From SFWF01 sp045539095 (GTDB lineage Bacteria > Bacillota > Clostridia > Oscillospirales > Acutalibacteraceae): a DNA stretch of 41,465 nt. Positions within the stretch are counted from its first letter, which is position 1. Every line of letters begins with the position of its first letter. Of this stretch, positions 24,655-33,789 are shown piece by piece. The DNA lies in NCBI GenBank assembly GCA_045539095.1, contig JAZQER010000048.1, positions 1 through 41,465 of the forward strand, written 5' to 3'. A program made the position numbers and the translations under genes. Below the pieces are notes generated by a model. That model ran no database searches and was not told the DNA's origin. It saw only the letters and a program-made list of their open reading frames with translations.

Positions 24655-25437
24655 ATGGATTTTAAGGATTTCAAAAGAATAGTTATAAAGGTAGGCTCCT
24701 CTACCCTGACCTACGAAAACGGCAAACCTAATCTTCGCCGCATAGAACAGCTTTGCCGAGTTGTAAGCGATCTTCGCAATCGGGACATTGAGGTTATCAT
24801 AGTATCTTCGGGTGCGGTGGCCGTCGGTGTAAACCGTCTCAGACTCCCTGCCCGTCCCTCCGACACAAAGGGCAAGCAAGCTGCTGCCGCTGTCGGACAG
24901 GCTGACCTTATGAGCCTTTATGACAGAAACTTCTCCGAATACGGATACGTTACAGCGCAGATACTTTTAAACCGCGATGTTATTGAGCATGAGGATAGAA
25001 AGCAAAATATCATAAACACTTTCCACGCACTGCTCGGGTTCGGTGCTGTGCCGATAGTAAACGAAAACGACTCGGTATCGGTCGAAGAGCTTGTATTCGG
25101 TGATAACGATAATCTGTCGGCTATAGTTGCGGCTCTCACAGAGGCCCAGGGACTTATCATCCTTACAGACATCGACGGATATTATGACGATGACCCGAGA
25201 GAGAATCCCGATGCCAGACTTATACATACTCTTGACGAGATAACCGATGAAATGATATCAGTGGCAGGCGGAAGCGGCTCGGACAAGGGCACGGGCGGTA
25301 TGAGAACCAAGCTTGAAGCGGCTAAATACGCATTGGCGCATAACATCGAAACAATAATTATGTCGGGCGACAACCCGAAAAAGATATTCGATATTTTTGA
25401 CGGACACGTAATAGGTACACATATAAGGGTAAAATAA
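24655..25437 (+). CDS. proB: Glutamate 5-kinase (short form without PUA domain)
   Basis: 260 aa. The amino-acid kinase fold is clear: VIKVGSSTLT, VIIVSSGAVAVG, NENDSVSVEEL, FGDNDNLSA, TDIDGYYDDDPR and GTGGMRTKLEAAK. It phosphorylates glutamate, the first step of proline synthesis. The C-terminal ~110-residue PUA domain of the E. coli enzyme is absent and the stop comes directly after the kinase domain. ATG 24655 has GAGGTG upstream; an in-frame start 30 nt earlier overlaps the -10 box. proA follows after one base. Confidence 0.94.
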   Translation: MDFKDFKRIVIKVGSSTLTYENGKPNLRRIEQLCRVVSDLRNRDIEVIIVSSGAVAVGVNRLRLPARPSDTKGKQAAAAVGQADLMSLYDRNFSEYGYVTAQILLNRDVIEHEDRKQNIINTFHALLGFGAVPIVNENDSVSVEELVFGDNDNLSAIVAALTEAQGLIILTDIDGYYDDDPRENPDARLIHTLDEITDEMISVAGGSGSDKGTGGMRTKLEAAKYALAHNIETIIMSGDNPKKIFDIFDGHVIGTHIRVK

Positions 25438-25438
25438 T

Positions 25439-26686
25439 ATGAATAGTTTAATTTCTATGGGTGAAAGAGCGAAAGCCGCATCACGCACGCTGGCTTTGGC
25501 TTCTACCGAACAAAAGGATAAGGCGCTTGTTGCTATTGCAAAGGCGCTGAGAGAAAATGCTGATGCGATAATTGCCGCTAACTCCCTTGACCTTGAAAAC
25601 GGAAAAACGGCAGGACTCACCCCATCTTTGCTTGACCGACTCTCGCTGAGTTCTGACAGAATTTCAGGTATGGCTGACGGCGTAGAGGCTCTGTGCTCAC
25701 TCTCTGACCCGGTGGGCCGAATACTAGAAACTTCGGACCGCCCGAACGGTATCAAAATAACAAAAATTTCGGTGCCCTTTGGCGTTATCGGAATTATTTA
25801 TGAGGCCAGACCCAATGTTACAAGTGATGCGGCGGCTATCGCCCTAAAGGCGGGCTCTGCGGTGATTCTTCGCGGCGGTAAGGAAGCCATAAACTCAAAC
25901 CTTGAAACGGTAAGAATTATGAGAGAAGCGATAAAGTCAGCAGAACTTCCCGAGGACTGTATTCAGCTTGTGACCGATACAAGCCGTCAGTCTGCGACTG
26001 ACCTTATGACGCTGAACGGTTATATAGATGTACTTATTCCTAGAGGCGGCGCAGGGCTGATTCGGGCGGCGGTCGAAAATTCTACTGTACCCGTAATTGA
26101 AACAGGTACAGGAAACTGCCACGCCTTTGTTGACTCGTCTGCCGATATAAAAATGGCATCGGATATAATATTTAACGGCAAGGTTCAAAGACCGTCGGTA
26201 TGTAATGCTTTAGAAAGTCTGCTTGTAGCAGAGGATATAGCCGATGTAGCTTTACCCGCAATTTGCGACAGACTAAAAAAAGAGGGTAATGTTGAGATAG
26301 TCGGTTGTGAAAAAACCTGTGCCATTCTCCCCTATGCTACTCTGGCAACAGAAGAAGACTATGCAAAAGAATTCTTAGACTACAAAATTTCGGTAAAAGT
26401 AGTCAATAATATTTACGAAGCTGCCCTGCATATAGCAAAATATTCGACTCATCACAGCGAGGTAATTATAACCCGCGATGAGAAAAACGCCGATTATTTC
26501 AAAAGAGCAGTTGATTCTGCCGCCGTTTACGTTAATGCTTCCACCCGTTTTACCGACGGTGGAGAATTTGGCTTCGGCGCCGAAATCGGCATATCGACCC
26601 AAAAGCTTCACGCCCGTGGTCCGATGGGCCTTCGTGAGCTCACCTCATACAAATATCTCATTGACGGCAACGGACAGATAAGATAA
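25439..26686 (+). CDS. proA: Gamma-glutamyl phosphate reductase
   Basis: 415 aa, the standard ProA length, of the aldehyde dehydrogenase superfamily. The conserved segments are GVIGIIYEARPNVT, LRGGKEAINSN, PRGGAGLI, the catalytic-Cys region KVQRPSVCNALE and a C-terminal FGFGAEIGIST-KLHARGPMGL. It makes glutamate semialdehyde, the proline precursor, from the ProB product. Start ATG 25439 lies right after the proB stop. Confidence 0.97.
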   Translation: MNSLISMGERAKAASRTLALASTEQKDKALVAIAKALRENADAIIAANSLDLENGKTAGLTPSLLDRLSLSSDRISGMADGVEALCSLSDPVGRILETSDRPNGIKITKISVPFGVIGIIYEARPNVTSDAAAIALKAGSAVILRGGKEAINSNLETVRIMREAIKSAELPEDCIQLVTDTSRQSATDLMTLNGYIDVLIPRGGAGLIRAAVENSTVPVIETGTGNCHAFVDSSADIKMASDIIFNGKVQRPSVCNALESLLVAEDIADVALPAICDRLKKEGNVEIVGCEKTCAILPYATLATEEDYAKEFLDYKISVKVVNNIYEAALHIAKYSTHHSEVIITRDEKNADYFKRAVDSAAVYVNASTRFTDGGEFGFGAEIGISTQKLHARGPMGLRELTSYKYLIDGNGQIR

Positions 26687-26721
26687 TATTAATTTACAAA
26701 ACTATTTAGGAGATAACACTA

Positions 26722-28548
26722 ATGTGCGGATTTGTTGGCTTTACAAATCAGATAAATGATGACGGCACTGTTCTTCACGAGATGATGAACAAGATAATCC
26801 ACAGAGGTCCCGATTCTGAGGGTATGTATGTCGGAGATAATGCTTGTCTCGGTTTTCGCAGACTGTCGATCATCGACCTTGAGGGCGGCGATCAGCCGAT
26901 GTATAACGAAGATAAGAGTCTTGTTATAACCTTTAACGGTGAGATATATAACTTTTTAGAGCTTCGCGAGGAGCTGGTTTCAGCAGGTCACGATTTCAAG
27001 ACCCGAAGCGACACAGAGGTGCTTATTCACGGCTTTGAGGAGTGGGGCGAGGAGTTGCCAAAGCGACTCCGCGGAATGTATGCCTTTGTTATTCATAATA
27101 TAAAGGACGGCTCGCTTTTCGGTTGCCGCGATATTTTCGGAATAAAGCCCTTTTACTACGCTAATATGGGCGGCTCTTTTATCTTCGGCTCGGAGATAAA
27201 GGGCTTTTTACCACATCCGTCTTTCGAAAAGGAGATGAACGAGGAGGCTCTTGCTCACTATCTTTCTTTCCAGTATTCGGCAGTAGAGGAAACATTTTTT
27301 AAAAATGTTTTTAAACTTGCACCCGGTCACTTTTTCAACTATAAGGACGGTGAAATGAAGATTACCCGTTATTTCCGACCCAATTTTAAGGCAGAAGATG
27401 GCACACTCGAGGAATGGGCAGAGCTTACTGATAAAGCGGTTCGCGAGTCGGTTGCGGCTCACAAAATTGCAGACGTTGAGGTCGGCTCCTTCTTATCCAG
27501 CGGCATCGACTCTAGCTATATTGCCGAGGCGGCAAATGTTGATAAGACCTTTACGGTCGGTTTTAAATCCAAAAATGACCAATATAATGAAATAAATTAT
27601 GCAAAAGATTTTGCAAAAACTATTAATGTAGAAAACATTGCGAAGGAAATTGCACCTGAGGAATACTGGAAAAATTTTCCGAAAATTCAGTATCAGATGG
27701 ATGAGCCTCTTGCAGACCCTGCCGCTATAGCGCTTTACTTTGTATCGCGTCTTGCGGCTGAGCACGTCAAGGTTGTAATGAGTGGCGAGGGCGCAGACGA
27801 GCTTTTCGGCGGTTACAGAATTTATCAGGAACCGATTACTCTGACTGCTTATGATAAATTGCCGTTTACCCTTCGCAGAGTTTTCTCAAAAATCGCATCA
27901 GTTTTACCGAAAAAGCATGGTATAAACTATATCATCCGAAGAGGCAAGACTATCGAAGAACGGTTTATCGGAAACGCTTATATCTTCTCTAAAAAAGAGA
28001 GAAATAAGCTTTTAAAAGTGGCCAAAAATACCGCAGATCCGACTGCAGTTTGCAAAAAATATTACGACGAGGTAAAGGACTACGATACTGTTACCAAGAT
28101 GCAGTATCTTGACCTTCATATGTGGCTGGTTGGCGATATCCTCCTTAAAGCAGACAAAACAAGTATGGCAAACTCATTAGAGCTTCGCGTACCTTTTCTT
28201 GATAAGAAGGTGTTAGAACTTGCCGAGCGTATTCCGACAAAGCACAGAGTAAATACCAAAACCACAAAGCTCGCTCTTCGCCTTGCAGCCGAAAAAACTC
28301 TGCCAGAGAGAACGGCCCGTAAGGACAAGCTCGGCTTCCCCGTGCCGATAAGAGTATGGCTCCGCGAGGACAGATATTACAACACCGTAAAGCAAGCATT
28401 TTTAAGCGAGTCGGCAGAAAAGTACTTCAACACAAAAGAGCTTGTAAAACTGCTAGACCGTCACAAGGCGGGCAAGGAGGATTTGAGTCGCAAAATCTGG
28501 ACTGTATATACTTTCCTCGTCTGGCATAAACAATTTTTTGAAAATTGA
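26722..28548 (+). CDS. asnB: Asparagine synthetase (glutamine-hydrolysing)
   Basis: 608 aa. The start MCGFVGF exposes the catalytic Cys of the N-terminal glutaminase domain, and FNGEIYNF plus RSDTEVL follow. The synthetase half has FLSSGIDSSYIA (pyrophosphate loop), GEGADELFGGY and ELRVPFLDKKV. It uses aspartate, glutamine and ATP to make asparagine. AGGAGA lies upstream of ATG 26722, 35 nt after proA, so probably one transcript. Some related proteins amidate cell-wall or peptide substrates, but the housekeeping role is most likely. Confidence 0.96.
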   Translation: MCGFVGFTNQINDDGTVLHEMMNKIIHRGPDSEGMYVGDNACLGFRRLSIIDLEGGDQPMYNEDKSLVITFNGEIYNFLELREELVSAGHDFKTRSDTEVLIHGFEEWGEELPKRLRGMYAFVIHNIKDGSLFGCRDIFGIKPFYYANMGGSFIFGSEIKGFLPHPSFEKEMNEEALAHYLSFQYSAVEETFFKNVFKLAPGHFFNYKDGEMKITRYFRPNFKAEDGTLEEWAELTDKAVRESVAAHKIADVEVGSFLSSGIDSSYIAEAANVDKTFTVGFKSKNDQYNEINYAKDFAKTINVENIAKEIAPEEYWKNFPKIQYQMDEPLADPAAIALYFVSRLAAEHVKVVMSGEGADELFGGYRIYQEPITLTAYDKLPFTLRRVFSKIASVLPKKHGINYIIRRGKTIEERFIGNAYIFSKKERNKLLKVAKNTADPTAVCKKYYDEVKDYDTVTKMQYLDLHMWLVGDILLKADKTSMANSLELRVPFLDKKVLELAERIPTKHRVNTKTTKLALRLAAEKTLPERTARKDKLGFPVPIRVWLREDRYYNTVKQAFLSESAEKYFNTKELVKLLDRHKAGKEDLSRKIWTVYTFLVWHKQFFEN

Positions 28549-28563
28549 AACTGTTAAAAATAA

Positions 28564-28612
28564 ATCCCTCACTTTCGCCAATACTAAAAACAGAAAGTGA
28601 GGGATGATTTTT
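28564..28612 (+). promoter_or_regulatory. Hairpin: asnB terminator that also hides a ribosome-binding site
   Basis: A perfect 13-bp stem (28564-28576 with 28593-28605) has a 16-nt loop and is followed by GATTTTT. The GAGGG Shine-Dalgarno of the next small gene lies wholly inside the 3' arm, 9 nt before its ATG. Confidence 0.75.
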
Positions 28613-28792
28613 ATGAAAGACGCAAAAGGATTTGCGAAGGGTGCTATGACAGGTATGGCAATTGGTGCTGTTGCGGTAACTGCAGGAAAATTGCTTATGA
28701 AGAGAAATGACCACAAGCTCCAGAAGGGGTCGACTAAGGCTGTGAAGGCAGTCGGGGATTTTGTTTCTGGAATACAGACGATGATGAAATAG
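28613..28792 (+). CDS. Small glycine/alanine-rich protein, 59 aa
   Basis: Not recognised. It starts MKDAKGFAKGAMTGMAIGAVAVTAGKLLMK: a short amphipathic start then a ~20-residue small-residue-rich hydrophobic segment. A Lys-rich tail ends in FVSGIQTMMK. It may sit in or on the membrane. Coding is supported by a spaced GAGGG/ATG pair, clean frame and a strong terminator seven bases after the stop. The ribosome-binding site is buried in the 28564-28605 hairpin, so translation may be gated. The upstream in-frame ATT/ATG context is inside the T tract and not used. Confidence 0.7.
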   Translation: MKDAKGFAKGAMTGMAIGAVAVTAGKLLMKRNDHKLQKGSTKAVKAVGDFVSGIQTMMK

Positions 28793-28798
28793 CACCCG

Positions 28799-28832
28799 AA
28801 GCCGAGGCTGATGCCTCGGCTTTTTGTTTTTT
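28799..28832 (+). terminator. Intrinsic terminator after the small protein gene
   Basis: A 10-bp GC-rich stem (28799-28808 with 28813-28822) has a TGAT loop and is followed by TTTTTGTTTTTT-like sequence. It is convergent with the HAD gene. Confidence 0.9.
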
Positions 28833-29484
28833 ATGCTTTCAAAATTTCTTTTATTTCCTCTGTACTATCGACTATGTAGGTGGCACCGGCGTCGGCGAGT
28901 TCTTCCCTCGAGCCATAGCCATAGGTTACACCGATAGAGTCCATTCCAAAAGCTTTGGCTCCGAGGACATCATAGCTTGTGTCCCCTATCATAATACACT
29001 CGGATACAACACTCACCCCTACTCTTTCGAGGGCATAGCGGATAATATCATCCTTTTCAATTCTACTTCCGTCGAGTAATGCTCCCGAAATATTATCAAA
29101 ATAATCTTTGAAGCCGAAATGCAGGGCTATTTTCTCTGCGTAAATTTCGGGCTTTGAGGTAGCGAGAATTATCTTTTTGCCGGAGGCTTTAAGATACTTT
29201 AAAAGGTCAATAATGCCGTCATAAAGCTCGAGCTCAAATATACCGCCAGCGTTATAATACTCGCGGTAATATTCTACCGCTTCCAGAGCCTCCTCGTGGG
29301 AAAAGCCGTAATATTTTTCATATGAAGCATAAAGCGGAGGACCGACAAAGCGTTTCAGCTTTTCAAAGTCGTTTTCCACTATGCCAAACTTTTTAAGGGA
29401 ATATTTTACTGAGTTTGTAATACCTCTGCCGCTGTCAGATATTGTGCCGTCAAGGTCAAAAAGGACCGTATCGTAGCGTTTCAT
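28831..29484 (-). CDS. HAD-family phosphatase (phosphoglycolate phosphatase/nucleotidase type)
   Basis: 217 aa, HAD subfamily IA. Motif I FDLDGTISDSG, motif II ILATSKP, and motif IV GDTSYDVLGAKA with an alpha-helical cap between residues ~15 and 85. This set hydrolyses small phosphomonoesters such as phosphoglycolate or nucleotides; the exact substrate cannot be told. Its ATG overlaps the flippase stop by 4 bp (ATGA), making it the last gene of the lepA operon. Confidence 0.88.
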   Translation of the reverse strand: MKRYDTVLFDLDGTISDSGRGITNSVKYSLKKFGIVENDFEKLKRFVGPPLYASYEKYYGFSHEEALEAVEYYREYYNAGGIFELELYDGIIDLLKYLKASGKKIILATSKPEIYAEKIALHFGFKDYFDNISGALLDGSRIEKDDIIRYALERVGVSVVSECIMIGDTSYDVLGAKAFGMDSIGVTYGYGSREELADAGATYIVDSTEEIKEILKA

Positions 29485-31130
29485 TGCACCAACCCTACCT
29501 TTGACAGAACTTTAAAAATTTTTCCGCCCATAGGCAGTTCTAAGATATCCTCTTTAGTAAAGGTCTTAAAGATAAATAGGGCTGCGGCATAAACGACAAC
29601 ACCGACAAGCACCGAAAGCACCGTTGCAACTGTATTGCCCAAAAACTTATCAAAAAGAATATATGCGCCCCATACCGCACCGCTCATCACGAGGGCGGAA
29701 AGTGCAGGCTTTAAGAAAGACTTTTTAAAGTCGAGCTTTATTTTAACCGTCTTGTAAACTACAACCGTTTCTATTACAAATACTACAATTTGATAGGTTA
29801 TGGTACTTATAACCGCACCGTAGATATTAAGGCTCGGTATGCTGATAAGGGCAATATTAAGGATAAGCTTTATAATAGCGCCTATCCCAAGTGCGATTGC
29901 GGGAACTTTTAACTTTCCTGCGCCGTAAAGAACACCGTTCAATATATAAGTGAGGGTGCAAAGAGGCAAGGTTATAACGAGCAGCTGAAGAATAAGCGCG
30001 CCGTCGGGTACGCTAGGATATAGCATATGAAGTATCGGATCGGCAAGGACGACAAGTCCGCCCATACATGGGCAGATGACGATTGAACTTAAAAATACCG
30101 AAGAAGATATTTTTCGGTTTGCCGCATCTATGTCACCTTTAGCAAATGCCGCAGATACAACGGGCACCATAGCGGCATAAAGGGTGGAGCTTACTGCCAT
30201 AGGCAGATGTGTTATGGTTTCTGCCTTTTGCAGTTTTCCGTAAAGTTCCATAGCGGTTCTTTCAAGTTCTCTGCCATCGTTTATAAAGGGAGCGAAAACA
30301 TTCTGTATTTGGCGGCTGACCGTGACTGTATCAATGGCAGAATTTGCGGTTGAAATAAGAGAACTTATACTAAAAGGAATTGAAACGGCAAGAATTACCC
30401 AGACGAGTTTTTTGAGCGGAACATCCTCACTTGGAGCAGTTTGCTCGGCGCAGAGAGCCTTTATATCCTTTCTGCGGCTTCTGTAATAAAGAGCAAGATA
30501 ACCCACCGCCGTAAGGCAAGCAAGTGTTGTTGAAAGGTTTCCTGCCGCCGCCATAACGGCGGTATCCTGCCCAACACAGGCATATACGAAGCCGACCGAC
30601 AGCACACAGTTAAAAAATTGCTCTACAACCTGAGAAGTGCTATTTGCCTTCATACTGCCAAGTCCCGCAAAATAACCGCGGAGTACGGCAGAAGCCGAAA
30701 CGAGAGGTATAGCAGGCGCTAAAACCATAAGGGTGAATTTCACACCCGAAGCCTTTAAAAATTCGGTTGCGATAAAGCCCGAAAAAGCAAAAAGCAGTAT
30801 TCCGAGGACCGCGCCGAAAGAGACAAAAAGGACGAGCGACACCTTGAAAATACGCTTTGCACCGATATAGTCTTCCTTTGCCACACGCTCAGAAACCATT
30901 TTTGAAAGGACATTCGGAATGCCCATAGAGGATATTGCAAGCAGCACCATATATATCTGATAGCCTGTCGCATAATAGCCGTTTCCAACATCGCCAAAGC
31001 CTTTGGCACCAACTATGAGTATGCGATAAACAAGGCCCAGCACCTTGACAAGCACCTGAGCCACCATCAGCATCATAACATTTTTGAGAAATGAAGTATT
31101 ACTCTCTTTTTGAAGCCGTGATTTAGCCAC
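29481..31130 (-). CDS. MOP-superfamily flippase, SpoVB/YtgP-like
   Basis: 549 aa with about 14 membrane helices, matching polysaccharide/lipid-II flippases of the SpoVB-YtgP branch. The early MLMVAQVLVKVLGLVYRILIVG and ISSMGIPNVLSKMVSE segments are characteristic. It probably moves lipid-linked cell-wall precursors across the membrane, perhaps during spore cortex formation. GTG 31130 has AAAGGAGG at 8-nt spacing; the in-frame TTG at 31151 precedes that site and would translate it. It lies 32 nt behind lepA. Confidence 0.85.
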   Translation of the reverse strand: MAKSRLQKESNTSFLKNVMMLMVAQVLVKVLGLVYRILIVGAKGFGDVGNGYYATGYQIYMVLLAISSMGIPNVLSKMVSERVAKEDYIGAKRIFKVSLVLFVSFGAVLGILLFAFSGFIATEFLKASGVKFTLMVLAPAIPLVSASAVLRGYFAGLGSMKANSTSQVVEQFFNCVLSVGFVYACVGQDTAVMAAAGNLSTTLACLTAVGYLALYYRSRRKDIKALCAEQTAPSEDVPLKKLVWVILAVSIPFSISSLISTANSAIDTVTVSRQIQNVFAPFINDGRELERTAMELYGKLQKAETITHLPMAVSSTLYAAMVPVVSAAFAKGDIDAANRKISSSVFLSSIVICPCMGGLVVLADPILHMLYPSVPDGALILQLLVITLPLCTLTYILNGVLYGAGKLKVPAIALGIGAIIKLILNIALISIPSLNIYGAVISTITYQIVVFVIETVVVYKTVKIKLDFKKSFLKPALSALVMSGAVWGAYILFDKFLGNTVATVLSVLVGVVVYAAALFIFKTFTKEDILELPMGGKIFKVLSKVGLVQ

Positions 31131-31162
31131 CTTAATATCCTCCTTTCGCAAATTTAAACAAA

Positions 31163-32968
31163 TTATTCGTCCAATTTGAGAACTGCCATAAATGCTTCCT
31201 GTGGTACTTCTACCGTACCGAGCTGGCGCATTCTCTTTTTACCTTCCTTCTGTTTTTCAAGAAGCTTTTTCTTACGGGTTATATCACCGCCGTAGCATTT
31301 TGCAAGAACGTCCTTACGAAGCGCCTTAACGGTCTCTCTCGCAATAATCTTTCCACCGACGGCAACCTGAACGGGCACCTCGAAAAGCTGACGGGGAATA
31401 AACTCTTTCAGCTTTTCAGCTATTCTTCTCGCTCTCGGATAAGCGTTGTCGGTATGAACTATGAAGGACAGAGCATCAACAACATCGCCTGCAAGCATTA
31501 CGTCAAGTTTTACGAGTTTTGACTGTTTATAGCCCTTTGGCTCATAGTCATAGCTCGCATAGCCTTTTGTTCTCGATTTGAGCGCATCGAAAAAGTCATA
31601 TACTATCTCGCCCATCGGCATTATATAATGAATATCAACACGGTCGCCCATATATTTCATATCGGTATACTCTCCGCGGCGTTGCTGACAAAGCTCCATA
31701 ATAGTACCGACATATTCGCTCGGACTGTAAATATGAACGTCTGCGACAGGCTCATAAGCATTCTGGATAAAGGCAGGATCAGGATAGTTTGTTGGGTTAT
31801 CAACGCTGACTGTAGATCCATCCTGCAAGTCGAACTTGTAAATAACGCTCGGCGCGGTGGTTACAAGGTCAAGATTAAACTCCCTTTCAAGTCTTTCCTC
31901 AATAATCTCCATATGAAGAAGACCTAAAAAGCCACAGCGGAAACCGAAACCAAGAGCCGTTGAGGTTTCGGGCTCGAAAAGTAGTGACGCATCGTTAAGC
32001 TGCAATTTTTCAAGTGCCTCGCGAAGGTCGGTATAACGGGCTCCATCTGCGGGATAAATTCCGCAGAAAACAACGGGATTTACCTTTCGGTAGCCTGCAA
32101 GTGCCTCTTTACAAGGACGCTCGGCAAGTGTGATTGTATCGCCGACACGGGCATCGCCCACCGTCTTGATAGAAGCGGCAAGGTAACCAACCTCGCCTGC
32201 CTCAAGACAGTCACACGGCTCCATAGAGGTTGCTCGCTTTCTGCCGACCTCAACCACATCAAACTCGGCGCCCGTCGCCATCATTTTTATTCTGTCCCCT
32301 GCCTTTATTTTACCTGAAACAACGCGAAAATAAACAATAACTCCCTTATATGCATCATAATAAGAGTCAAAAATAAGGGCAGAAAGAGACTCATCACGGT
32401 CGCCCGCAGGGGCAGGAATATCAGTAACGATGCGCTCAAGCACCTCTTCCATATTGAGTCCTGTTTTTGCCGAAACACGGGGAGCATCCTCAGCGGGAAT
32501 GCCGATTATGTCCTCAATTTCACCGATAACCCTATCAGCATCGGCAGAGGGTAGGTCTATTTTATTTACGACGGGCAAAATCTCAAGCCCATGGTCAACG
32601 GCAAGATAGGTGTTCGCGAGTGTCTGCGCCTCAATTCCCTGAGAAGCATCAACAACGAGCACAGCTCCCTCGCAGGCGGCAAGTGAGCGCGAAACCTCAT
32701 AGTTAAAGTCGACGTGACCGGGAGTATCTATTAAATTCAGTTCGTACTCCTCACCGTCGCTTGCCTTGTAGTAAAGGGTTACGGCGTGAGCCTTGATGGT
32801 TATACCTCTTTCCCTCTCAAGGTCCATACTGTCAAGAAGCTGTTCTTCCATATCTCTTTCAGATACAGATTGGGTCAGCTCTAAAAGTCGGTCAGCGATG
32901 GTAGATTTACCGTGGTCGATATGCGCCACAATACAGAAATTTCGGATTTTTTCTAGCGGATAGGACAC
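31163..32968 (-). CDS. lepA: Elongation factor 4 (LepA)
   Basis: 601 aa, full length. GTPase motifs AHIDHGKST, RGITIKAH, DTPGHVDF and NKIDLPSAD are followed by the LepA-specific C-terminal domain (YGGDITRKKKLLEKQKEGKKRMR). It is a ribosome-associated GTPase that helps back-translocation or assembly. The start is GTG 32968 with AAGGAGAG upstream. The promoter is at 33001-33029, divergent from the two-component genes. Confidence 0.98.
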   Translation of the reverse strand: MSYPLEKIRNFCIVAHIDHGKSTIADRLLELTQSVSERDMEEQLLDSMDLERERGITIKAHAVTLYYKASDGEEYELNLIDTPGHVDFNYEVSRSLAACEGAVLVVDASQGIEAQTLANTYLAVDHGLEILPVVNKIDLPSADADRVIGEIEDIIGIPAEDAPRVSAKTGLNMEEVLERIVTDIPAPAGDRDESLSALIFDSYYDAYKGVIVYFRVVSGKIKAGDRIKMMATGAEFDVVEVGRKRATSMEPCDCLEAGEVGYLAASIKTVGDARVGDTITLAERPCKEALAGYRKVNPVVFCGIYPADGARYTDLREALEKLQLNDASLLFEPETSTALGFGFRCGFLGLLHMEIIEERLEREFNLDLVTTAPSVIYKFDLQDGSTVSVDNPTNYPDPAFIQNAYEPVADVHIYSPSEYVGTIMELCQQRRGEYTDMKYMGDRVDIHYIMPMGEIVYDFFDALKSRTKGYASYDYEPKGYKQSKLVKLDVMLAGDVVDALSFIVHTDNAYPRARRIAEKLKEFIPRQLFEVPVQVAVGGKIIARETVKALRKDVLAKCYGGDITRKKKLLEKQKEGKKRMRQLGTVEVPQEAFMAVLKLDE

Positions 32969-33000
32969 CTTGTTCTCTCCTTAAGTATTGTAATTAATTA

Positions 33001-33029
33001 ATTTTAACATATAAAGTGCGATTTTTCAA
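33001..33029 (-). promoter_or_regulatory. Promoter of lepA operon
   Basis: TTGAAA and TAAAAT with a 17-nt spacer on the minus strand, about 33 nt before the GTG start. Confidence 0.55.
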
Positions 33030-33059
33030 TTATTTTAAAATTCACATTTTGATAATATT

Positions 33060-33088
33060 TTGACTAAATATGAAAAATATTATATAAT
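33060..33088 (+). promoter_or_regulatory. Promoter of the two-component operon
   Basis: TTGACT and a perfect TATAAT with a 17-nt spacer, 22 nt upstream of the response-regulator start. Confidence 0.72.
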
Positions 33089-33110
33089 TATTATGATAGG
33101 TGGTGTTTTT

Positions 33111-33785
33111 ATGGTAGGAAAAATACTTATCGCTGATGACGAAAAGAGAATCTGCGAGCTTTTGTCTGATTTTTTTGCAGCAGCAGGATATGAGCCCTTG
33201 ACCGTTTTTGACGGATCAGAGGCAGTTGACACTTTTAAAAATAATGAGAACATTTCACTTGTCATTCTTGATATAATGATGCCCGAAAAGGACGGCTGGG
33301 CGGCTTGCCGTGAGATCAGAGAGCTATCAAGCGTTCCGATAATTATGCTCTCTGCAAGAAGTGAAGATTTTGATATGCTGACAGGCTTTGAAAATGGGGC
33401 TGACGAATATGTCACAAAGCCATTCTCACCCGCTGTTCTTGTAAAGCGCGCCGAAGCGCTGATAAAACGCAGCAATAACTCGGTTTCTTGCGCAGACTCC
33501 AACCAAAAAGGGCTTGTTATTGACTATGGCGCCTATGTGGCGATTCTCGACTCAAAGCCGCTTGACCTAACCCTAAAGGAGTTTGAGATACTTGCTTATT
33601 TAGTTAAAAATTCGGGAAAGGTCCTTAGCCGCGACCAGCTTCTCAACGCCGTCTGGGGATATGATTTTATAGGAGATACTAGAACCGTAGACTCCCATAT
33701 CGCCAGGCTCAGATTAAAGCTAGGTGAATACGGTGCGGCAAAGCTTAAAACCGTCTACGGAATAGGATATAAAATTGAGGTGTGA
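33111..33785 (+). CDS. OmpR-family response regulator
   Basis: 224 aa. The receiver domain has the acidic pair in IADDEKR, the phospho-acceptor Asp in LVILDIMMPEKDGW and the Lys in VTKPFSP. A winged-helix DNA-binding domain follows (LTLKEFEILAYLVKN, SRDQLLNAVWGYDF, TRTVDSHIARLRLKLG). ATG 33111 is preceded by AGGTGGTG; upstream in-frame starts lie inside the promoter. The kinase follows after 4 nt. The stimulus and regulon are unknown. Confidence 0.95.
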   Translation: MVGKILIADDEKRICELLSDFFAAAGYEPLTVFDGSEAVDTFKNNENISLVILDIMMPEKDGWAACREIRELSSVPIIMLSARSEDFDMLTGFENGADEYVTKPFSPAVLVKRAEALIKRSNNSVSCADSNQKGLVIDYGAYVAILDSKPLDLTLKEFEILAYLVKNSGKVLSRDQLLNAVWGYDFIGDTRTVDSHIARLRLKLGEYGAAKLKTVYGIGYKIEV

Positions 33786-33789
33786 GGCT

